From Streptomyces sp. RerS4 (GTDB lineage Bacteria > Actinomycetota > Actinomycetes > Streptomycetales > Streptomycetaceae): a DNA stretch of 64,000 nt. Shown here one piece after another: positions 16,609-26,248 of the stretch. The translations under genes were made by a program, and so were the position numbers. The stretch covers positions 2,048,001-2,112,000 of the forward strand of contig NZ_CP097322.1 in the NCBI RefSeq assembly GCF_023515955.1. Direction: 5' to 3'. The first letter of the stretch is position 1. Each line of letters begins with the position of its first letter. The notes under the pieces are model-generated. The model worked only from the letters and a program-made list of their open reading frames with translations. It was not told the origin of the DNA and did not search any database.

Positions 16609-19600
16609 TCAGCCGGCCAGGCAGGAGGGCCCGAGGAGCACCTTGAGGTCGCCGAAGAGGGCGGGGTCGGGCTGGACCCGGTGCCGGTCGAGGCGCAGGA
16701 CGGTGGTGGTGCGCGGCCCCTGGAGCTTGATGCGGACCTCGGTGTTGCCCTTGTGGTGGCGCAGGATCTCGCCCAGACGGGTCACCATCGGCGGGGTGAC
16801 CTTGACGGTCGGGATGGTGAGGACGACGGGTGCGTTGGTCCCGGCGGAGGAGAGGTCGGGGACCATCATCTCCATGGCGACCAGGCGGGGGACGTCCTCG
16901 CGCTTGTCGAGGCGGCCCTTGACGAAGACGACGGTGTCCTCGACCAGCTGGGTGGAGACGAGCTGGTAGGTCGCGGGGAAGAACATGCACTCGATGGAGC
17001 CGGCGAGGTCCTCGACGGTGGCGATGGCCCAGGCGTTGCCCTGCTTGGTCATCTTGCGCTGGAGGCCGGAGATGATGCCGCCGATGGTGACGACGGCGCC
17101 GTCGGAGTGCTCGCCGCCGGTCAGCTGGGAGATGCCGGCGTCCGTCTTGTCGGACAGCACGTGCTCCAGGCCGAAGAGCGGGTGGTCGGAGACGTAGAGG
17201 CCGAGCATCTCGCGCTCCTGGGCGAGCAGGTAGGACTTCTCCCACTCGACGTCGGAGAACTCCACGTCGAGCCCGAAGCCGGGCTCGTCGCCGCCGCCCT
17301 CGTCACCCATTCCGCCGAAGAGGTCGAACTGCCCCTCGGCCTCCTTGCGCTTGACGGCGACCACGTTGTCGATCATCGATTCGTGGTGGGCGACCAGGCC
17401 CTTGCGGGTGTGGCCCATCTCGTCGTAGGCGCCGGCCTTGATCAGCGATTCGACGGTGCGCTTGTTGCAGACGACGGCCTCGACCTTGTCGAGGAAGTCG
17501 GGGAAGGAGGAGAACTTCCCCTTGGCCTTCCTGGTCTTGATGATCGACTCGACGACGTTCTGGCCGACGTTGCGGACGGCGGTGAGGCCGAAGAGGATCA
17601 CGTCGTCGCCCTGGGCGGCGAAGTTCGGCTCGGACTCGTTGACGTTCGGCGGGAGCACCTTGATGCCCATGCGGCGGCACTCGTTCAGGTAGATCGCGGA
17701 CTTGTCCTTGTCGTCCTTGACCGAGGTGAGCAGCCCGGCCATGTACTCGGCCGGGTAGTTCGCCTTGAGGTAGGCGGTCCAGTAGGAGACGAGGCCGTAC
17801 GCGGCCGAGTGGGCCTTGTTGAAGGCGTAGCCGGCGAAGGGCACCAGGACGTCCCACAGGGCCTGGATCGCCTGGTCGCTGTAGCCGTTCTTGCGGGCGC
17901 CCGCCTGGAAGATGGTGAAGTTCTTCGCCAGTTCCTCGGGCTTCTTCTTGCCCATCACGCGGCGCAGGATGTCGGCCTCGCCGAGCGAGTACCCGGCGAT
18001 GATCTGGGCGGCCTTCTGCACCTGCTCCTGGTAGACGATCAGGCCGTAGGTGACCGCGAGCACCTCTTCGAGCGGCTTCTCCAGCTCGGGGTGGATCGGG
18101 GTGATCTCCTGCTGCTTGTTCTTGCGCAGGGCGTAGTTCGTGTGCGAGTTCATGCCCATCGGGCCCGGCCGGTAGAGGGCCGAGACGGCGGAGATGTCTT
18201 CGAAGTTGTCGGGCTTCATCAGGCGCAGCAGGGAGCGCATGGGGCCGCCGTCGAACTGGAAGACGCCGAGGGTGTCACCGCGCTGGAGCAGCTCGAAGGT
18301 CTTGGGGTCGTCGAGCGGCAGGGCCAGGAGGTCGATGTCGATCCCCTTGTTGGCCTTCACCATCTTGACGGCGTCGTCCATGATCGTGAGGTTGCGCAGG
18401 CCCAGGAAGTCCATCTTCAGCAGGCCGAGCGCCTCGCAGCTCGGGTAGTCCCACTGGGTGATGGTGACGCCGTCGGTGTGCCGCACCCAGACGGGGACGT
18501 GGTCGGTGATCGTCTCGCTGGACATGATCACGCCGGCGGCGTGCACGCCCATCTGGCGGACCAGGCCCTCGACGCCTCGGGCGGTGTCGATGACCTTCTT
18601 CACGTCCGGCTCGTTCTCGTACATCGAGCGGATCTCGCCGGCCTCGCTGTAGCGCGGGTGCGTGGGGTCGAGGATGCCGGAGAGCGGGATGCCCTTGCCG
18701 AGGACGTCGGCGGGCATGGCCTTGGTGAGGCGGTCGCCCATGGCGTACGGGTAGCCGAGGACGCGCGCGGAGTCCTTGATCGCGTTCTTGGCCTTGATGG
18801 TGCCGTAGGTGCCGATCATGGCGACCTTGTCCTGGCCGTACTTCTCCGTGACGTACCGGATCACCTCGACGCGCCGACGCTCGTCGAAGTCGATGTCGAC
18901 GTCGGGCATGGAGACGCGCTCGGGGTTCAGGAAGCGCTCGAAGATCAGACCGTGCGGGATCGGGTCGAGGTCGGTGATGCCCATGGCGTACGCGACGATC
19001 GAACCGGCCGCCGAGCCGCGGCCGGGGCCCACCGCGATGCCCTGGTTCTTGGCCCACATGATGAAGTCGGCGACCACGAGGAAGTAGCCGGGGAAGCCCA
19101 TCGAGATGATCGTGTCCATCTCGTACTCGACCTGCTTCATGCGGTCCTCGGGGATGCCCCCGGGGAAGCGGCGGTGCATGCCGCGCATGGTCTCCTCGCG
19201 GAACCAGGTGACCTCGGTGTAGCCGTCCGGGATGTCGAACTTCGGCATCAGGTTCCGGAACGTGAACATGCCCTCGGTGTCGACCTGGTCCGCGACCAGC
19301 TTCGTGTTGGCGCAGCCCTCCTGCCAGGCGTCCGAGGAGTCGATCGCGTACATCTCGTCGGTCGACTTCAGGTAGTAGCCGGAGCCGTCGAAGCGGAAGC
19401 GGTCGGGGTCCGAGAGGTTCTTGCCGGTCTGGATGCACAGCAGGGCGTCGTGGGCGCCGGCCTCGCTGGCGTAGGTGTAGTGCGAGTCGTTCGTGACCAG
19501 CGGCGGGATGCCGAGCTTCTTGCCGATCTCCAGCAGGCCGTCGCGGACCCGGCGCTCGATCTCGATGCCGTGGTCCATCAGCTCCAGGAAGTAACGGTCC

Positions 19601-20151
19601 TTGCCGAAGATGTCCTGGTACTCGGAGGCCGACTTCAGGGCCTCGTCGAACTGGCCGAGGCGAAGGCGCGTCTGGAGCTCGCCGGAGGGGCAGCCGGTGG
19701 AGGCGATCAGGCCCTCCGACCACTTGCTGATGGTCTCCTTGTCCATGCGCGGCCACTTCGTGAGCCATCCCTCGGCGTACGCGTCGGAGGACAGCCGGAA
19801 GAGGTTGTGCAGGCCGGTCGCGTTCGCCGCCCAGATCGTCTTGTGGGTGTAGCCACCGGAGCCGGACACGTCGTCGCGCTTCTGGTGGGGCTGGCCCCAC
19901 TGGATGCGCCGCTTGTTGCGCCGGGACTCGGGGGCGACGTACGCCTCGATCCCGATGATCGGGGTGATTCCGGCCTTCCGGGCGGAATGGAAGAAGTCGT
20001 ACGCCCCGTGCAGGTTGCCGTGGTCGGACATGGCGATGTGCGTCATGCCCATCTCGTTGCACGCGTTGAACATGTCCTTCAGCCGCGCGGCACCGTCCAG
20101 CAGCGAGTACTGGGTGTGGACGTGCAGGTGCGTGAACGGCGTCTTGGTCAC
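16609..20151 (-). CDS. dnaE: DNA polymerase III subunit alpha
   Basis: DnaE is the replicative DNA polymerase of the holoenzyme. The 1180-residue length is usual for the actinobacterial DnaE1. The N-terminal PHP domain begins FTHLHVHTQYSLLDGA (residues 5-20) with SDHGNLHGAYDF next. The catalytic aspartates lie in MPDVDIDFDERRR around residue 415, preceded by VGPGRGSAAGSIVAYAMGITD. The tandem helix-hairpin-helix region is near YVSDHPL, and an OB fold near residue 1015 starts VTIGGIISGLQRKMTKQG. The start is GTG at 20151 with GGAGG ten bases upstream. It is divergent from the DUF2252 gene. Confidence 0.97.
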   Translation of the reverse strand: MTKTPFTHLHVHTQYSLLDGAARLKDMFNACNEMGMTHIAMSDHGNLHGAYDFFHSARKAGITPIIGIEAYVAPESRRNKRRIQWGQPHQKRDDVSGSGGYTHKTIWAANATGLHNLFRLSSDAYAEGWLTKWPRMDKETISKWSEGLIASTGCPSGELQTRLRLGQFDEALKSASEYQDIFGKDRYFLELMDHGIEIERRVRDGLLEIGKKLGIPPLVTNDSHYTYASEAGAHDALLCIQTGKNLSDPDRFRFDGSGYYLKSTDEMYAIDSSDAWQEGCANTKLVADQVDTEGMFTFRNLMPKFDIPDGYTEVTWFREETMRGMHRRFPGGIPEDRMKQVEYEMDTIISMGFPGYFLVVADFIMWAKNQGIAVGPGRGSAAGSIVAYAMGITDLDPIPHGLIFERFLNPERVSMPDVDIDFDERRRVEVIRYVTEKYGQDKVAMIGTYGTIKAKNAIKDSARVLGYPYAMGDRLTKAMPADVLGKGIPLSGILDPTHPRYSEAGEIRSMYENEPDVKKVIDTARGVEGLVRQMGVHAAGVIMSSETITDHVPVWVRHTDGVTITQWDYPSCEALGLLKMDFLGLRNLTIMDDAVKMVKANKGIDIDLLALPLDDPKTFELLQRGDTLGVFQFDGGPMRSLLRLMKPDNFEDISAVSALYRPGPMGMNSHTNYALRKNKQQEITPIHPELEKPLEEVLAVTYGLIVYQEQVQKAAQIIAGYSLGEADILRRVMGKKKPEELAKNFTIFQAGARKNGYSDQAIQALWDVLVPFAGYAFNKAHSAAYGLVSYWTAYLKANYPAEYMAGLLTSVKDDKDKSAIYLNECRRMGIKVLPPNVNESEPNFAAQGDDVILFGLTAVRNVGQNVVESIIKTRKAKGKFSSFPDFLDKVEAVVCNKRTVESLIKAGAYDEMGHTRKGLVAHHESMIDNVVAVKRKEAEGQFDLFGGMGDEGGGDEPGFGLDVEFSDVEWEKSYLLAQEREMLGLYVSDHPLFGLEHVLSDKTDAGISQLTGGEHSDGAVVTIGGIISGLQRKMTKQGNAWAIATVEDLAGSIECMFFPATYQLVSTQLVEDTVVFVKGRLDKREDVPRLVAMEMMVPDLSSAGTNAPVVLTIPTVKVTPPMVTRLGEILRHHKGNTEVRIKLQGPRTTTVLRLDRHRVQPDPALFGDLKVLLGPSCLAG

Positions 20152-20319
20152 GACGGCAGACCTCCGGGGGGAGAGAGGGGGGCAGCCTCGAAGTCTACGT
20201 CGGCGCAGTGACACATCGAGGGCACTGACGGGTACGGTCAGCCGTTGCAGAACCGAGGGCGCCGCCGCGGCGTCCCCGGGACAGAACCTGTACAGCCCGT
20301 GCACCAGGAGGCCTCCGCC

Positions 20320-21654
20320 ATGGCGGTACCCGAGACGACCGACGAGCAGCGCGCCGAGCAGATACTCGACGTGTTCGACACCGCGTTCGGTGAGCTGCTG
20401 GCGGCGGACCCCGCCGCCTTCCAGGTGAAGTTCCGCAAGATGGCGGCCTCGGCCTTCGCCTTCTACCGGGGCACCGCCTGCCTCTTCTACGCCGACCTCG
20501 AACACGACCGGCACGGCGGCCCCTACCTGGACGAGCGCACCGGCCGGGTGTGGATCCACGGCGATCTCCACGCCGAGAACTTCGGCACCTACATGGACTC
20601 CAACGGTCGTCTCGTCTTCAACGTGAACGACTTCGACGAGGCCTACGTCGGGCCCTTCACCTGGGACCTGAAGCGCTTCGCCGCCTCCGTCGCCCTGATC
20701 GGCTACACCAAGGCGCTCGGCGACGACCAGATCAGCGAGCTCGTCCGGATCTACGCGGCCGCCTACCGCGAGCGCATCCACGCGCTGGCCACCGGCGCCA
20801 AGCACTATGACCTGTCTGAGCTCCCCTCCTTCACCCTGGACACCGCCGACGGGGCGCTCCTGGACGCCCTGCGCCACGCCCGCGCCCGCACCCGCTTCGC
20901 CCTGCTGGACTCGATGACGGAGATCCGCGACCACGAGCGCCGCTTCGCGCCCGGCGGCGGGGCGATCGAGCTGGACGCGGCGACCCGCTACAAGGTGCTG
21001 GCGGCCTTCGACGGCTACCTGGAGACCCTGCCGGAGGAGTCCCTCGTCCGTCCGGACTCCTACCGGGTCAAGGACGTGGTGGGCCGCCGGGGCGTCGGCA
21101 TCGGCTCGGCGGGCCTGCCCTCGTACAACATCCTGCTGGAGGGGCACAGCGACGCCCTGGAGAACGACGTCGTGATCTACCTCAAGCAGGCGCAGACCCC
21201 GGCGGTGTCGCGACACATCACCGACCGGGCGGTGCGCGAGTACTTCCACCACGAGGGCCACCGCACGGTGATCTCCCAGCGGGCCCTTCAGGCGCACGCC
21301 GACCCCTGGCTGGGCTGGACGGAGCTGGACGGCGCCGGGCAGCTGGTCGCGGAGGTCTCCCCGTACGCGGTGGACCTGGACTGGTCCGACCTGGACGATC
21401 CGGAGGAGATCGCGGCGGTCGTCGCGGACCTCGGCCGGGCGACGGCCACCATGCACGCGTCGGCCGACGAGGCGGAGAGCGGCCAGTCCCTGGTCCCCTT
21501 CTCCACCGAGCGCGCCATCGACGCGGCGATCGCCGCCGACGAGGAGGGCTTCGCCGACCTGCTGGTGGACTTCGCGCACGCCTACGGGGCGCGGGCGCGC
21601 ACCGACCACCAGATCTTCGTGGACCTCTTCCGCAACGGTCGGATCACGCCGTAG
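20320..21654 (+). CDS. DUF2252 protein (kinase-fold-like)
   Basis: A 444-residue DUF2252 protein. Its central motif HGDLHAENFG at residues 80-89 and NVNDFDE at 101-107 resemble the catalytic loop and metal-binding DFD of aminoglycoside phosphotransferase-like kinases, so a small-molecule kinase is plausible but unproven. Other conserved stretches are FTWDLKRFAASVALIG, VGIGSAGLPSYNILLEG and VIYLKQAQTPAVSR. I chose ATG at 20320 (MAVPETTDEQ) after CAGGAGGCCTCCGCC; the longer frame from 20245 adds untypical residues. Divergent from dnaE across 168 bases. Confidence 0.85.
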   Translation: MAVPETTDEQRAEQILDVFDTAFGELLAADPAAFQVKFRKMAASAFAFYRGTACLFYADLEHDRHGGPYLDERTGRVWIHGDLHAENFGTYMDSNGRLVFNVNDFDEAYVGPFTWDLKRFAASVALIGYTKALGDDQISELVRIYAAAYRERIHALATGAKHYDLSELPSFTLDTADGALLDALRHARARTRFALLDSMTEIRDHERRFAPGGGAIELDAATRYKVLAAFDGYLETLPEESLVRPDSYRVKDVVGRRGVGIGSAGLPSYNILLEGHSDALENDVVIYLKQAQTPAVSRHITDRAVREYFHHEGHRTVISQRALQAHADPWLGWTELDGAGQLVAEVSPYAVDLDWSDLDDPEEIAAVVADLGRATATMHASADEAESGQSLVPFSTERAIDAAIAADEEGFADLLVDFAHAYGARARTDHQIFVDLFRNGRITP

Positions 21655-21704
21655 GCGCGACCCTGGGCCCCGGATTCACAGGGTCGCATGGCAGACTCGC
21701 CGCG

Positions 21705-22393
21705 ATGGACATATCAGGGGCATGGCTCAGGGGGCTGCGGGCCGCGCTGTTCAGCGCGCTCGTCGTGCTGCTCTCGTCCGGCTCCCACGTGCTCATGTCG
21801 CAGGTCCCGCTGCCGCCCGCGCTGATCGGCGGCGCCTTCGCCGGCGTCTTCGTGATCGCCTTCGCGCTGGCCGGTCGGGAGCGGGGCTTCGGCCCCATAT
21901 CCGCCCTGCTGGTGCCGCTGGAGCTGGCGGCCGACACGGTCTTCACCGCCGGGCAGCACGTCTGCTACGGCCCCGCCGGCGGCCCGGTGTCCGGGCCGCT
22001 GCGCGCGATGGGCCTGGAGGAGCTGTGCGGCGGGACCCCGGTGGGCGCGGGCCTGACCGGCGTGGCCGGGCCCGCCGGCGATCCGGCCGCGCTGTTGGCC
22101 GCGCCGGGGCCGTGGACTCCTGGCTGCTGCTGGGCGCGCACGTCACGGTCGGGCTGCTGGCCGCCGCCTGGTTGTGGCACGGCGAACGGGCGCTGGTGCG
22201 GCTGCTGCGGGCGGTGGCGGCGAGCGCGTTCCGTCCGCTTCGGCTCGCGGTGGCCGCGGTGGCGGTGCCCGTCGGCCGCGCCGGGCGGGCGCTGCGGCCG
22301 TTCCTGCCGGGCGCGGTGGCCCGTACCCGCTTCCCGGCCCGCTCCGTGGGACTGCGGGGACCTCCCGTACGCCGGGCGCTCGTCAGCGCCTGA
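21705..22393 (+). pseudogene. Membrane protein with a frameshift
   Basis: The first frame from ATG at 21705 encodes three hydrophobic stretches, including AALFSALVVLLSSGSHVLM and LIGGAFAGVFVIAFALAG, and reads to about 22100. The hydrophobic continuation, DSWLLLGAHVTVGLLAAAWLWHGERALVRLLRAVAA, then lies in the next frame and ends at 22393. One base is missing near 22107-22115, in CGCCGGGGCCGTGG. As sequenced, the first frame runs on to 22445 with a cysteine- and arginine-rich tail that is not protein-like and overlaps the next gene. The intact product would be about 229 residues, a multi-pass membrane protein of unknown function upstream of the DsbA-like gene. Confidence 0.72.
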
Positions 22394-22441
22394 GACCCGT
22401 ACGGCAGTCCCCCGAATCCTTCACCTTCCACGGAGATCACC

Positions 22442-23236
22442 ATGAGTGCACGCAACAGCCAGGCCAACAAGCAGGCGGCCCGCGAGAGGCTGCGCATCGA
22501 GCGCGAGAAGCAGGCCAAGAAGGACCGCGCGCGCCGGCAGCTGATCGTCGCCGGGGCGGCCGTCGGCGTCCTGGCACTGGCCGGCGGCGTCGGTTACGCG
22601 ATCGTCCAGGCCAACCAGCCGTCGTACTGGGAGAAGGCCGCCGAGGCCACCCTGGTCAAGCCGAAGAACACCGAGGGCGACCAGGGCACGACGGTCGTCA
22701 TAGGCAAGCCCGAGGCGAAGAAGACGCTGGAGCTGTACGAGGACTCGCGCTGCCCGGCGTGCGCCCAGTTCGAGCAGTCGGCGGGCGAGCAGATCAAGAA
22801 GGACGTGGACGCGGGCAAGTACAAGCTCCGCTACTTCGGTGCGACGTTCATCGACAACATGGCCAAGGGCGAGGGTTCGAAGAACGCCCTGAGCGCGCTG
22901 GGCGCGGCGCTGAACGTGAGCCCGCAGGCCTTCCTCGACTTCAAGGCGGCCCTGTACTCCAAGGAGTTGCACCCCGAGGAGACCGTCGACAGCTTCGCCA
23001 AGGACGACTACCTGATCAAGGTGGCGGACACGGTGCCGGCGCTCAAGGGCAACGCCGAGTTCAAGAAGGCCGTCGAGGACGGTACGTACGACCGGTGGGC
23101 GATGGAGATGTCGAAGGACTTCAACTCCTCGGGCGTGAAGGGCACTCCCACGCTGAAGATGGACGGCAAGAAGATCGAGACCCCGCAGACGCCGGAGGCG
23201 TTCACGGCGGCGATCGACAAGGCCCTGGCCGGCTGA
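22442..23236 (+). CDS. Membrane-anchored DsbA-like thioredoxin-fold protein
   Basis: A 264-residue protein with a basic cytoplasmic start (MSARNSQANKQAARERLR), a signal anchor RQLIVAGAAVGVLALAGGVGYAIV at 32-55, and an extracellular thioredoxin-fold domain. The redox motif CPAC is at residues 104-107 in LYEDSRCPACAQFE, and the cis-proline loop is GTPTLKMDGKK near the C terminus. It probably oxidises or shuffles disulfides in exported proteins. It lies just upstream of two secreted enzymes, PhoD and a cysteine-containing metalloprotease. It directly follows the frameshifted membrane gene. Confidence 0.88.
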   Translation: MSARNSQANKQAARERLRIEREKQAKKDRARRQLIVAGAAVGVLALAGGVGYAIVQANQPSYWEKAAEATLVKPKNTEGDQGTTVVIGKPEAKKTLELYEDSRCPACAQFEQSAGEQIKKDVDAGKYKLRYFGATFIDNMAKGEGSKNALSALGAALNVSPQAFLDFKAALYSKELHPEETVDSFAKDDYLIKVADTVPALKGNAEFKKAVEDGTYDRWAMEMSKDFNSSGVKGTPTLKMDGKKIETPQTPEAFTAAIDKALAG

Positions 23237-23249
23237 CCTTTCGCGGGCC

Positions 23250-23271
23250 GGTTGTGAACGGGCGGGTGAAC
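23250..23271 (-). promoter_or_regulatory. Possible PHO box upstream of phoD
   Basis: On the minus strand the sequence reads GTTCACCCGCCC then GTTCACAACC: two direct heptamers, GTTCACC and GTTCACA, 12 bases apart. Streptomyces PhoP binds 11-base direct repeats with a GTTCACC core, and phoD is a known PhoP-dependent gene. The spacing is one base longer than the consensus and the element overlaps a terminator-like inverted repeat, so this is tentative. It lies about 75 bases before the phoD start. Confidence 0.35.
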
Positions 23272-23290
23272 TCTTCGAGTTCGCCCGCCC
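23260..23290 (+). terminator. Terminator-like hairpin after the DsbA-like gene
   Basis: GGGCGGGTGAACTC at 23260-23273 pairs with GAGTTCGCCCGCCC at 23277-23290 with one mismatch and a 3-base loop, 24 bases after the stop of the DsbA-like gene. Confidence 0.6.
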
Positions 23291-23330
23291 GACGTCTTTC
23301 CGGGATCTGTCTCAGAACAGTACCGGTTAG

Positions 23331-23336
23331 TAATAT
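23331..23336 (+). promoter_or_regulatory. Candidate -10 box for phoD
   Basis: TAATAT, close to TATAAT and striking in this GC-rich DNA, lies only eight bases before the phoD GTG at 23345. If used, the transcript would have almost no leader, which is common in Streptomyces. No convincing -35 box was seen. Confidence 0.4.
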
Positions 23337-23344
23337 GATCACCC

Positions 23345-24991
23345 GTGACCAGTCATCTCTCCGCTTCTCCGCGCCGCCGTACGGTCGTTCTGGCCGCCGC
23401 GGCCACGGCCGCTCTCGCGCCCATCACCACCCTGGGCGCTTCCGCCGCCCACGCGGCGGGGGCCGCACCGGCCTTCCTGCACGGCGTCGCCTCCGGCGAC
23501 CCGCTGCCCGACGGGATCCTGCTGTGGACCCGTCTCACCCCGACGCCCGAGGCCGTACCGGGCTCGGGCCTCGGAGCCCCCACCACCGTCGGGTGGGAGG
23601 TGGCCGAGGACAAGGCCTTCTCCCGTACCGTGGCCAGTGGTTCCGTCACCACGAGCGCCGCCGCCGACCACACCGTCAAGGTGGACGTGCGCGGGCTGCG
23701 TCCGCAGACCCCGTACTGGTACCGCTTCACCGCCGGCGCCGTCGTCTCCCCGGTCGGGCGCACCCTGACCGCTCCGGCCCCGGAGGAGACGACGCCCGGC
23801 GTCCGCTTCGGCGTGGTCTCCTGCGCCAACTGGGAGTCCGGCTACTTCTCGGCGTACCGCCACCTGGCCGCCCGCGCGGACCTCCAGGCGGTCCTGCACC
23901 TGGGCGACTACATCTACGAGTACCCGAGCGGGGGTTACCCGGAGGCGAAGTACACCGTCCGCCCGCACGAGCCGCGGCACGAGATCGTCACCCTGGCCGA
24001 CTACCGCACCCGGCACGGGAAGTACAAGACGGACGGCGACCTCCAGGCGCTGCACGCCGCCCACCCGGTCATCGCCATATGGGACGACCACGAGTTGGCC
24101 AACGACGCCTGGTCCGGCGGCGCCGAGAACCACACCCCGGGCACCGAGGGCGACTGGGCGGCCCGCGCCGCCGCCGCGAAGCAGGCGTACTTCGAGTGGA
24201 TGCCGGTCCGCACCTCCACCGCGGGCACCGTCTACCGTCGGCTGCGCTTCGGCACCCTCGCCGACCTGCACCTGCTGGACCTGCGCTCCTTCCGCTCCCA
24301 GCAGTCGAAGGTGGGCAACGGCGGCGTGGACGACCCGGAGCGCACCCTCACCGGGCGCGCGCAGCTGGACTGGCTGAAGGCGGGGCTCGCGAGCTCGACG
24401 GCGACCTGGAAGCTGGTCGGCACCTCCGTGATGATCTCGCCGGTGGCCTTCGCCTCGCTGCCCGCGCACGTCCTGAAGCCGCTGACGAAGCTCCTGGGCC
24501 TGCCCGAGGGAGGACTCGCGGTCAACGTGGACCAGTGGGACGGGTACACCGACGATCGCAAGGAACTCCTGGGCCACTTGAAGGACCGGAACATCAAGAA
24601 CACGGTGTTCCTGACCGGCGACATCCACATGGCGTGGGCGAACGAGGTCCCGATGAACATGGCCACCTACCCGGGCTCGGGGACGGCCGCGACCGAGTTC
24701 GTGGTCACGTCGGTGACTTCCGACAACATCGACGACATGCTGCACGTGCTCCCGAACACCGTCTCGGTGGCCGCCGAGGCGGCCGTCAAGGCGGCGAACT
24801 GGCACGTCAAGTGGGTGGACATGGACGCCCACGGCTACGGCGTGCTGGACGTGACGGCCGAGCGTTCGCAGATGGACTACTACGTGATATCCGACAAGCG
24901 GCGCCCCGACGCGAGTTCCGCCTGGGACCGCTCCTACCGCACCCGGAGCGGCACGCAGAAGGTGGAGCGGGCCGACCGTCCGGTTTACTGA
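23345..24991 (+). CDS. phoD: Secreted alkaline phosphatase D
   Basis: PhoD is an exported phosphodiesterase/alkaline phosphatase that depends on iron and calcium and releases phosphate from organic esters. The 548-residue protein begins with a twin-arginine signal ([19 protein letters not shown], cleavage probably after AHA near residue 37). The N-terminal beta domain carries [20 protein letters not shown]. Metal-binding motifs follow: [23 protein letters not shown] and [10 protein letters not shown]. Starts with GTG at 23345. PhoD is exported folded by Tat and is normally induced by phosphate limitation through PhoP. A strong terminator follows. Confidence 0.94.
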   Translation: MTSHLSASPRRRTVVLAAAATAALAPITTLGASAAHAAGAAPAFLHGVASGDPLPDGILLWTRLTPTPEAVPGSGLGAPTTVGWEVAEDKAFSRTVASGSVTTSAAADHTVKVDVRGLRPQTPYWYRFTAGAVVSPVGRTLTAPAPEETTPGVRFGVVSCANWESGYFSAYRHLAARADLQAVLHLGDYIYEYPSGGYPEAKYTVRPHEPRHEIVTLADYRTRHGKYKTDGDLQALHAAHPVIAIWDDHELANDAWSGGAENHTPGTEGDWAARAAAAKQAYFEWMPVRTSTAGTVYRRLRFGTLADLHLLDLRSFRSQQSKVGNGGVDDPERTLTGRAQLDWLKAGLASSTATWKLVGTSVMISPVAFASLPAHVLKPLTKLLGLPEGGLAVNVDQWDGYTDDRKELLGHLKDRNIKNTVFLTGDIHMAWANEVPMNMATYPGSGTAATEFVVTSVTSDNIDDMLHVLPNTVSVAAEAAVKAANWHVKWVDMDAHGYGVLDVTAERSQMDYYVISDKRRPDASSAWDRSYRTRSGTQKVERADRPVY

Positions 24992-25013
24992 TTGACCGTC
25001 AAATTTGCTGCCT

Positions 25014-25047
25014 GATGGGGCGCCTGGTGCATACCAGGCGCCCCATC
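25014..25047 (+). terminator. phoD terminator
   Basis: GATGGGGCGCCTGGT and ACCAGGCGCCCCATC form a perfect 15-base stem around GCAT, 22 bases after the phoD stop. Confidence 0.9.
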
Positions 25048-25084
25048 CGCATCACAGGCAACAAATATTTAACTTCCGAGTACT

Positions 25085-25100
25085 TGTCAGATGGCTGACA
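25085..25100. promoter_or_regulatory. Palindrome upstream of the metalloprotease gene
   Basis: TGTCAG-ATGG-CTGACA is a perfect 6-base inverted repeat in an unusually AT-rich stretch (about 25060-25115, with AAATATTTAA just before it). It lies 70 bases upstream of the metalloprotease GTG and probably marks its promoter, perhaps with an operator. Confidence 0.4.
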
Positions 25101-25170
25101 TGCACACGTAAGCTTCCGGCCAGCGTGAGGTCCCCACCTCACCCCCCACCACGCTTTCCGAGGAGTCAAC

Positions 25171-26166
25171 GTGCGCGCTTCCGCCCGCATATCCCCCCTT
25201 CTGCGCCGCCGCCTCCTGGGCACGGCGGTCCTGGCCTCCACCCTGGCCTTCGCCCCGTTCTCCGCGCCCGCCGGCATCGCCTCGGCCGCCGCGAAGACCC
25301 CGGCCGAGGTCTGTGCCGAGGAGTCCACGGGCGCGGCCAACGCCCGCGTCGACCGGTCCCACCACGAGCACGCGGCCGACCCCAACGAGATCACCGAGGC
25401 CCAGGTCAAGGCCATGGACGCCGACCTGAAGAAGAAGCTCGACCAGCAGCTCGCCCCGCAGCGGCTCCAGGGCGCGGACGCCGCGGCGGCCGTCACGAGC
25501 ATCCCCGTCTACTTCCACGTCATCCACTCCGGCACCACCGGCAAGCTGACGGCGACCGACATCGACAAGCAGCTCGCGGTCCTCAACTCCGCCTACAGCG
25601 GCCAGGGCACCGGCAACGTCGACTCCGGCTTCCAGTTCACCCTGGCCGGAACCGACTACACCGACAACGCCGCCTGGTACAACGTCTCCAGCGGCAGCCA
25701 GGCCGAAAAGGACATGAAGAACACCCTGCGCAAGGGTGACAGGAACGCGCTCAACGTCTACACCGCCAACCTCGGCGGCGGACTGCTCGGTTGGGCCACC
25801 TTCCCGAGCTCCTACGCCTCCCAGCCCAAGATGGACGGCGTCGTCCTGCTCAACTCCTCGCTGCCCGGCGGCTCCGCCGCCAACTACAACGAGGGCGACA
25901 CCGCCACCCACGAGGTCGGCCACTGGCTCGGCCTCTACCACACCTTCCAGGGCGGCTGCTCGGGCAGCGGCGACTCCGTCGCCGACACCCCGGCCGAGAA
26001 GAGCGCGGCCTTCGAGTGCCCGACCGGCCGTGACTCCTGCGCGACCAAGTCGGGTGTCGACCCGATCCACAACTTCATGGACTACACCTACGACGCCTGC
26101 ATGTACCAGTTCACGGCCGGCCAGGTGTCGCGCATGAAGAGCATGTGGACGGCGTACCGCGCCTGA
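25171..26166 (+). CDS. Secreted zinc metalloprotease (M43, pappalysin-like)
   Basis: A 331-residue secreted protease. The N-terminal signal has a basic start and [21 protein letters not shown], with probable cleavage near residue 39-41. The catalytic zinc motif [11 protein letters not shown] is at residues 247-257 (HExxHxxGxxH) and the Met-turn is in [16 protein letters not shown], a metzincin arrangement typical of the M43 family. Cysteines in [18 protein letters not shown] and YDACM suggest disulfides. The start is GTG at 25171 with GAGGAG upstream. Residues 41-105 may be a propeptide. It stands alone, bounded by terminators. Confidence 0.92.
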   Translation: MRASARISPLLRRRLLGTAVLASTLAFAPFSAPAGIASAAAKTPAEVCAEESTGAANARVDRSHHEHAADPNEITEAQVKAMDADLKKKLDQQLAPQRLQGADAAAAVTSIPVYFHVIHSGTTGKLTATDIDKQLAVLNSAYSGQGTGNVDSGFQFTLAGTDYTDNAAWYNVSSGSQAEKDMKNTLRKGDRNALNVYTANLGGGLLGWATFPSSYASQPKMDGVVLLNSSLPGGSAANYNEGDTATHEVGHWLGLYHTFQGGCSGSGDSVADTPAEKSAAFECPTGRDSCATKSGVDPIHNFMDYTYDACMYQFTAGQVSRMKSMWTAYRA

Positions 26167-26177
26167 TCCCACACGAC

Positions 26178-26223
26178 ACGAGGGGCACGGACCGCGGCGC
26201 CCGCCGCCGGCCGTGCCCCTCGT
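26178..26223. terminator. Terminator between metalloprotease and hydrolase genes
   Basis: ACGAGGGGCACGG at 26178-26190 pairs with CCGTGCCCCTCGT at 26211-26223 around a 20-base GC-rich loop, followed by TCTTTT. The flanking genes converge, so it may serve both. Confidence 0.8.
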
Positions 26224-26248
26224 TCTTTTCCGTCCCTACGGGCGGGCC

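Noticed and set aside
16681..20211. 1176-codon open frame opposite dnaE
   Set aside because: It is the shadow of the dnaE codon bias in high-GC DNA; composition is dominated by Val, Asp, Gly and Leu with no known domain.
22174..25098. 974-codon plus-strand open frame
   Set aside because: Runs out of frame through the DsbA-like gene and phoD; arginine- and glycine-rich shadow.
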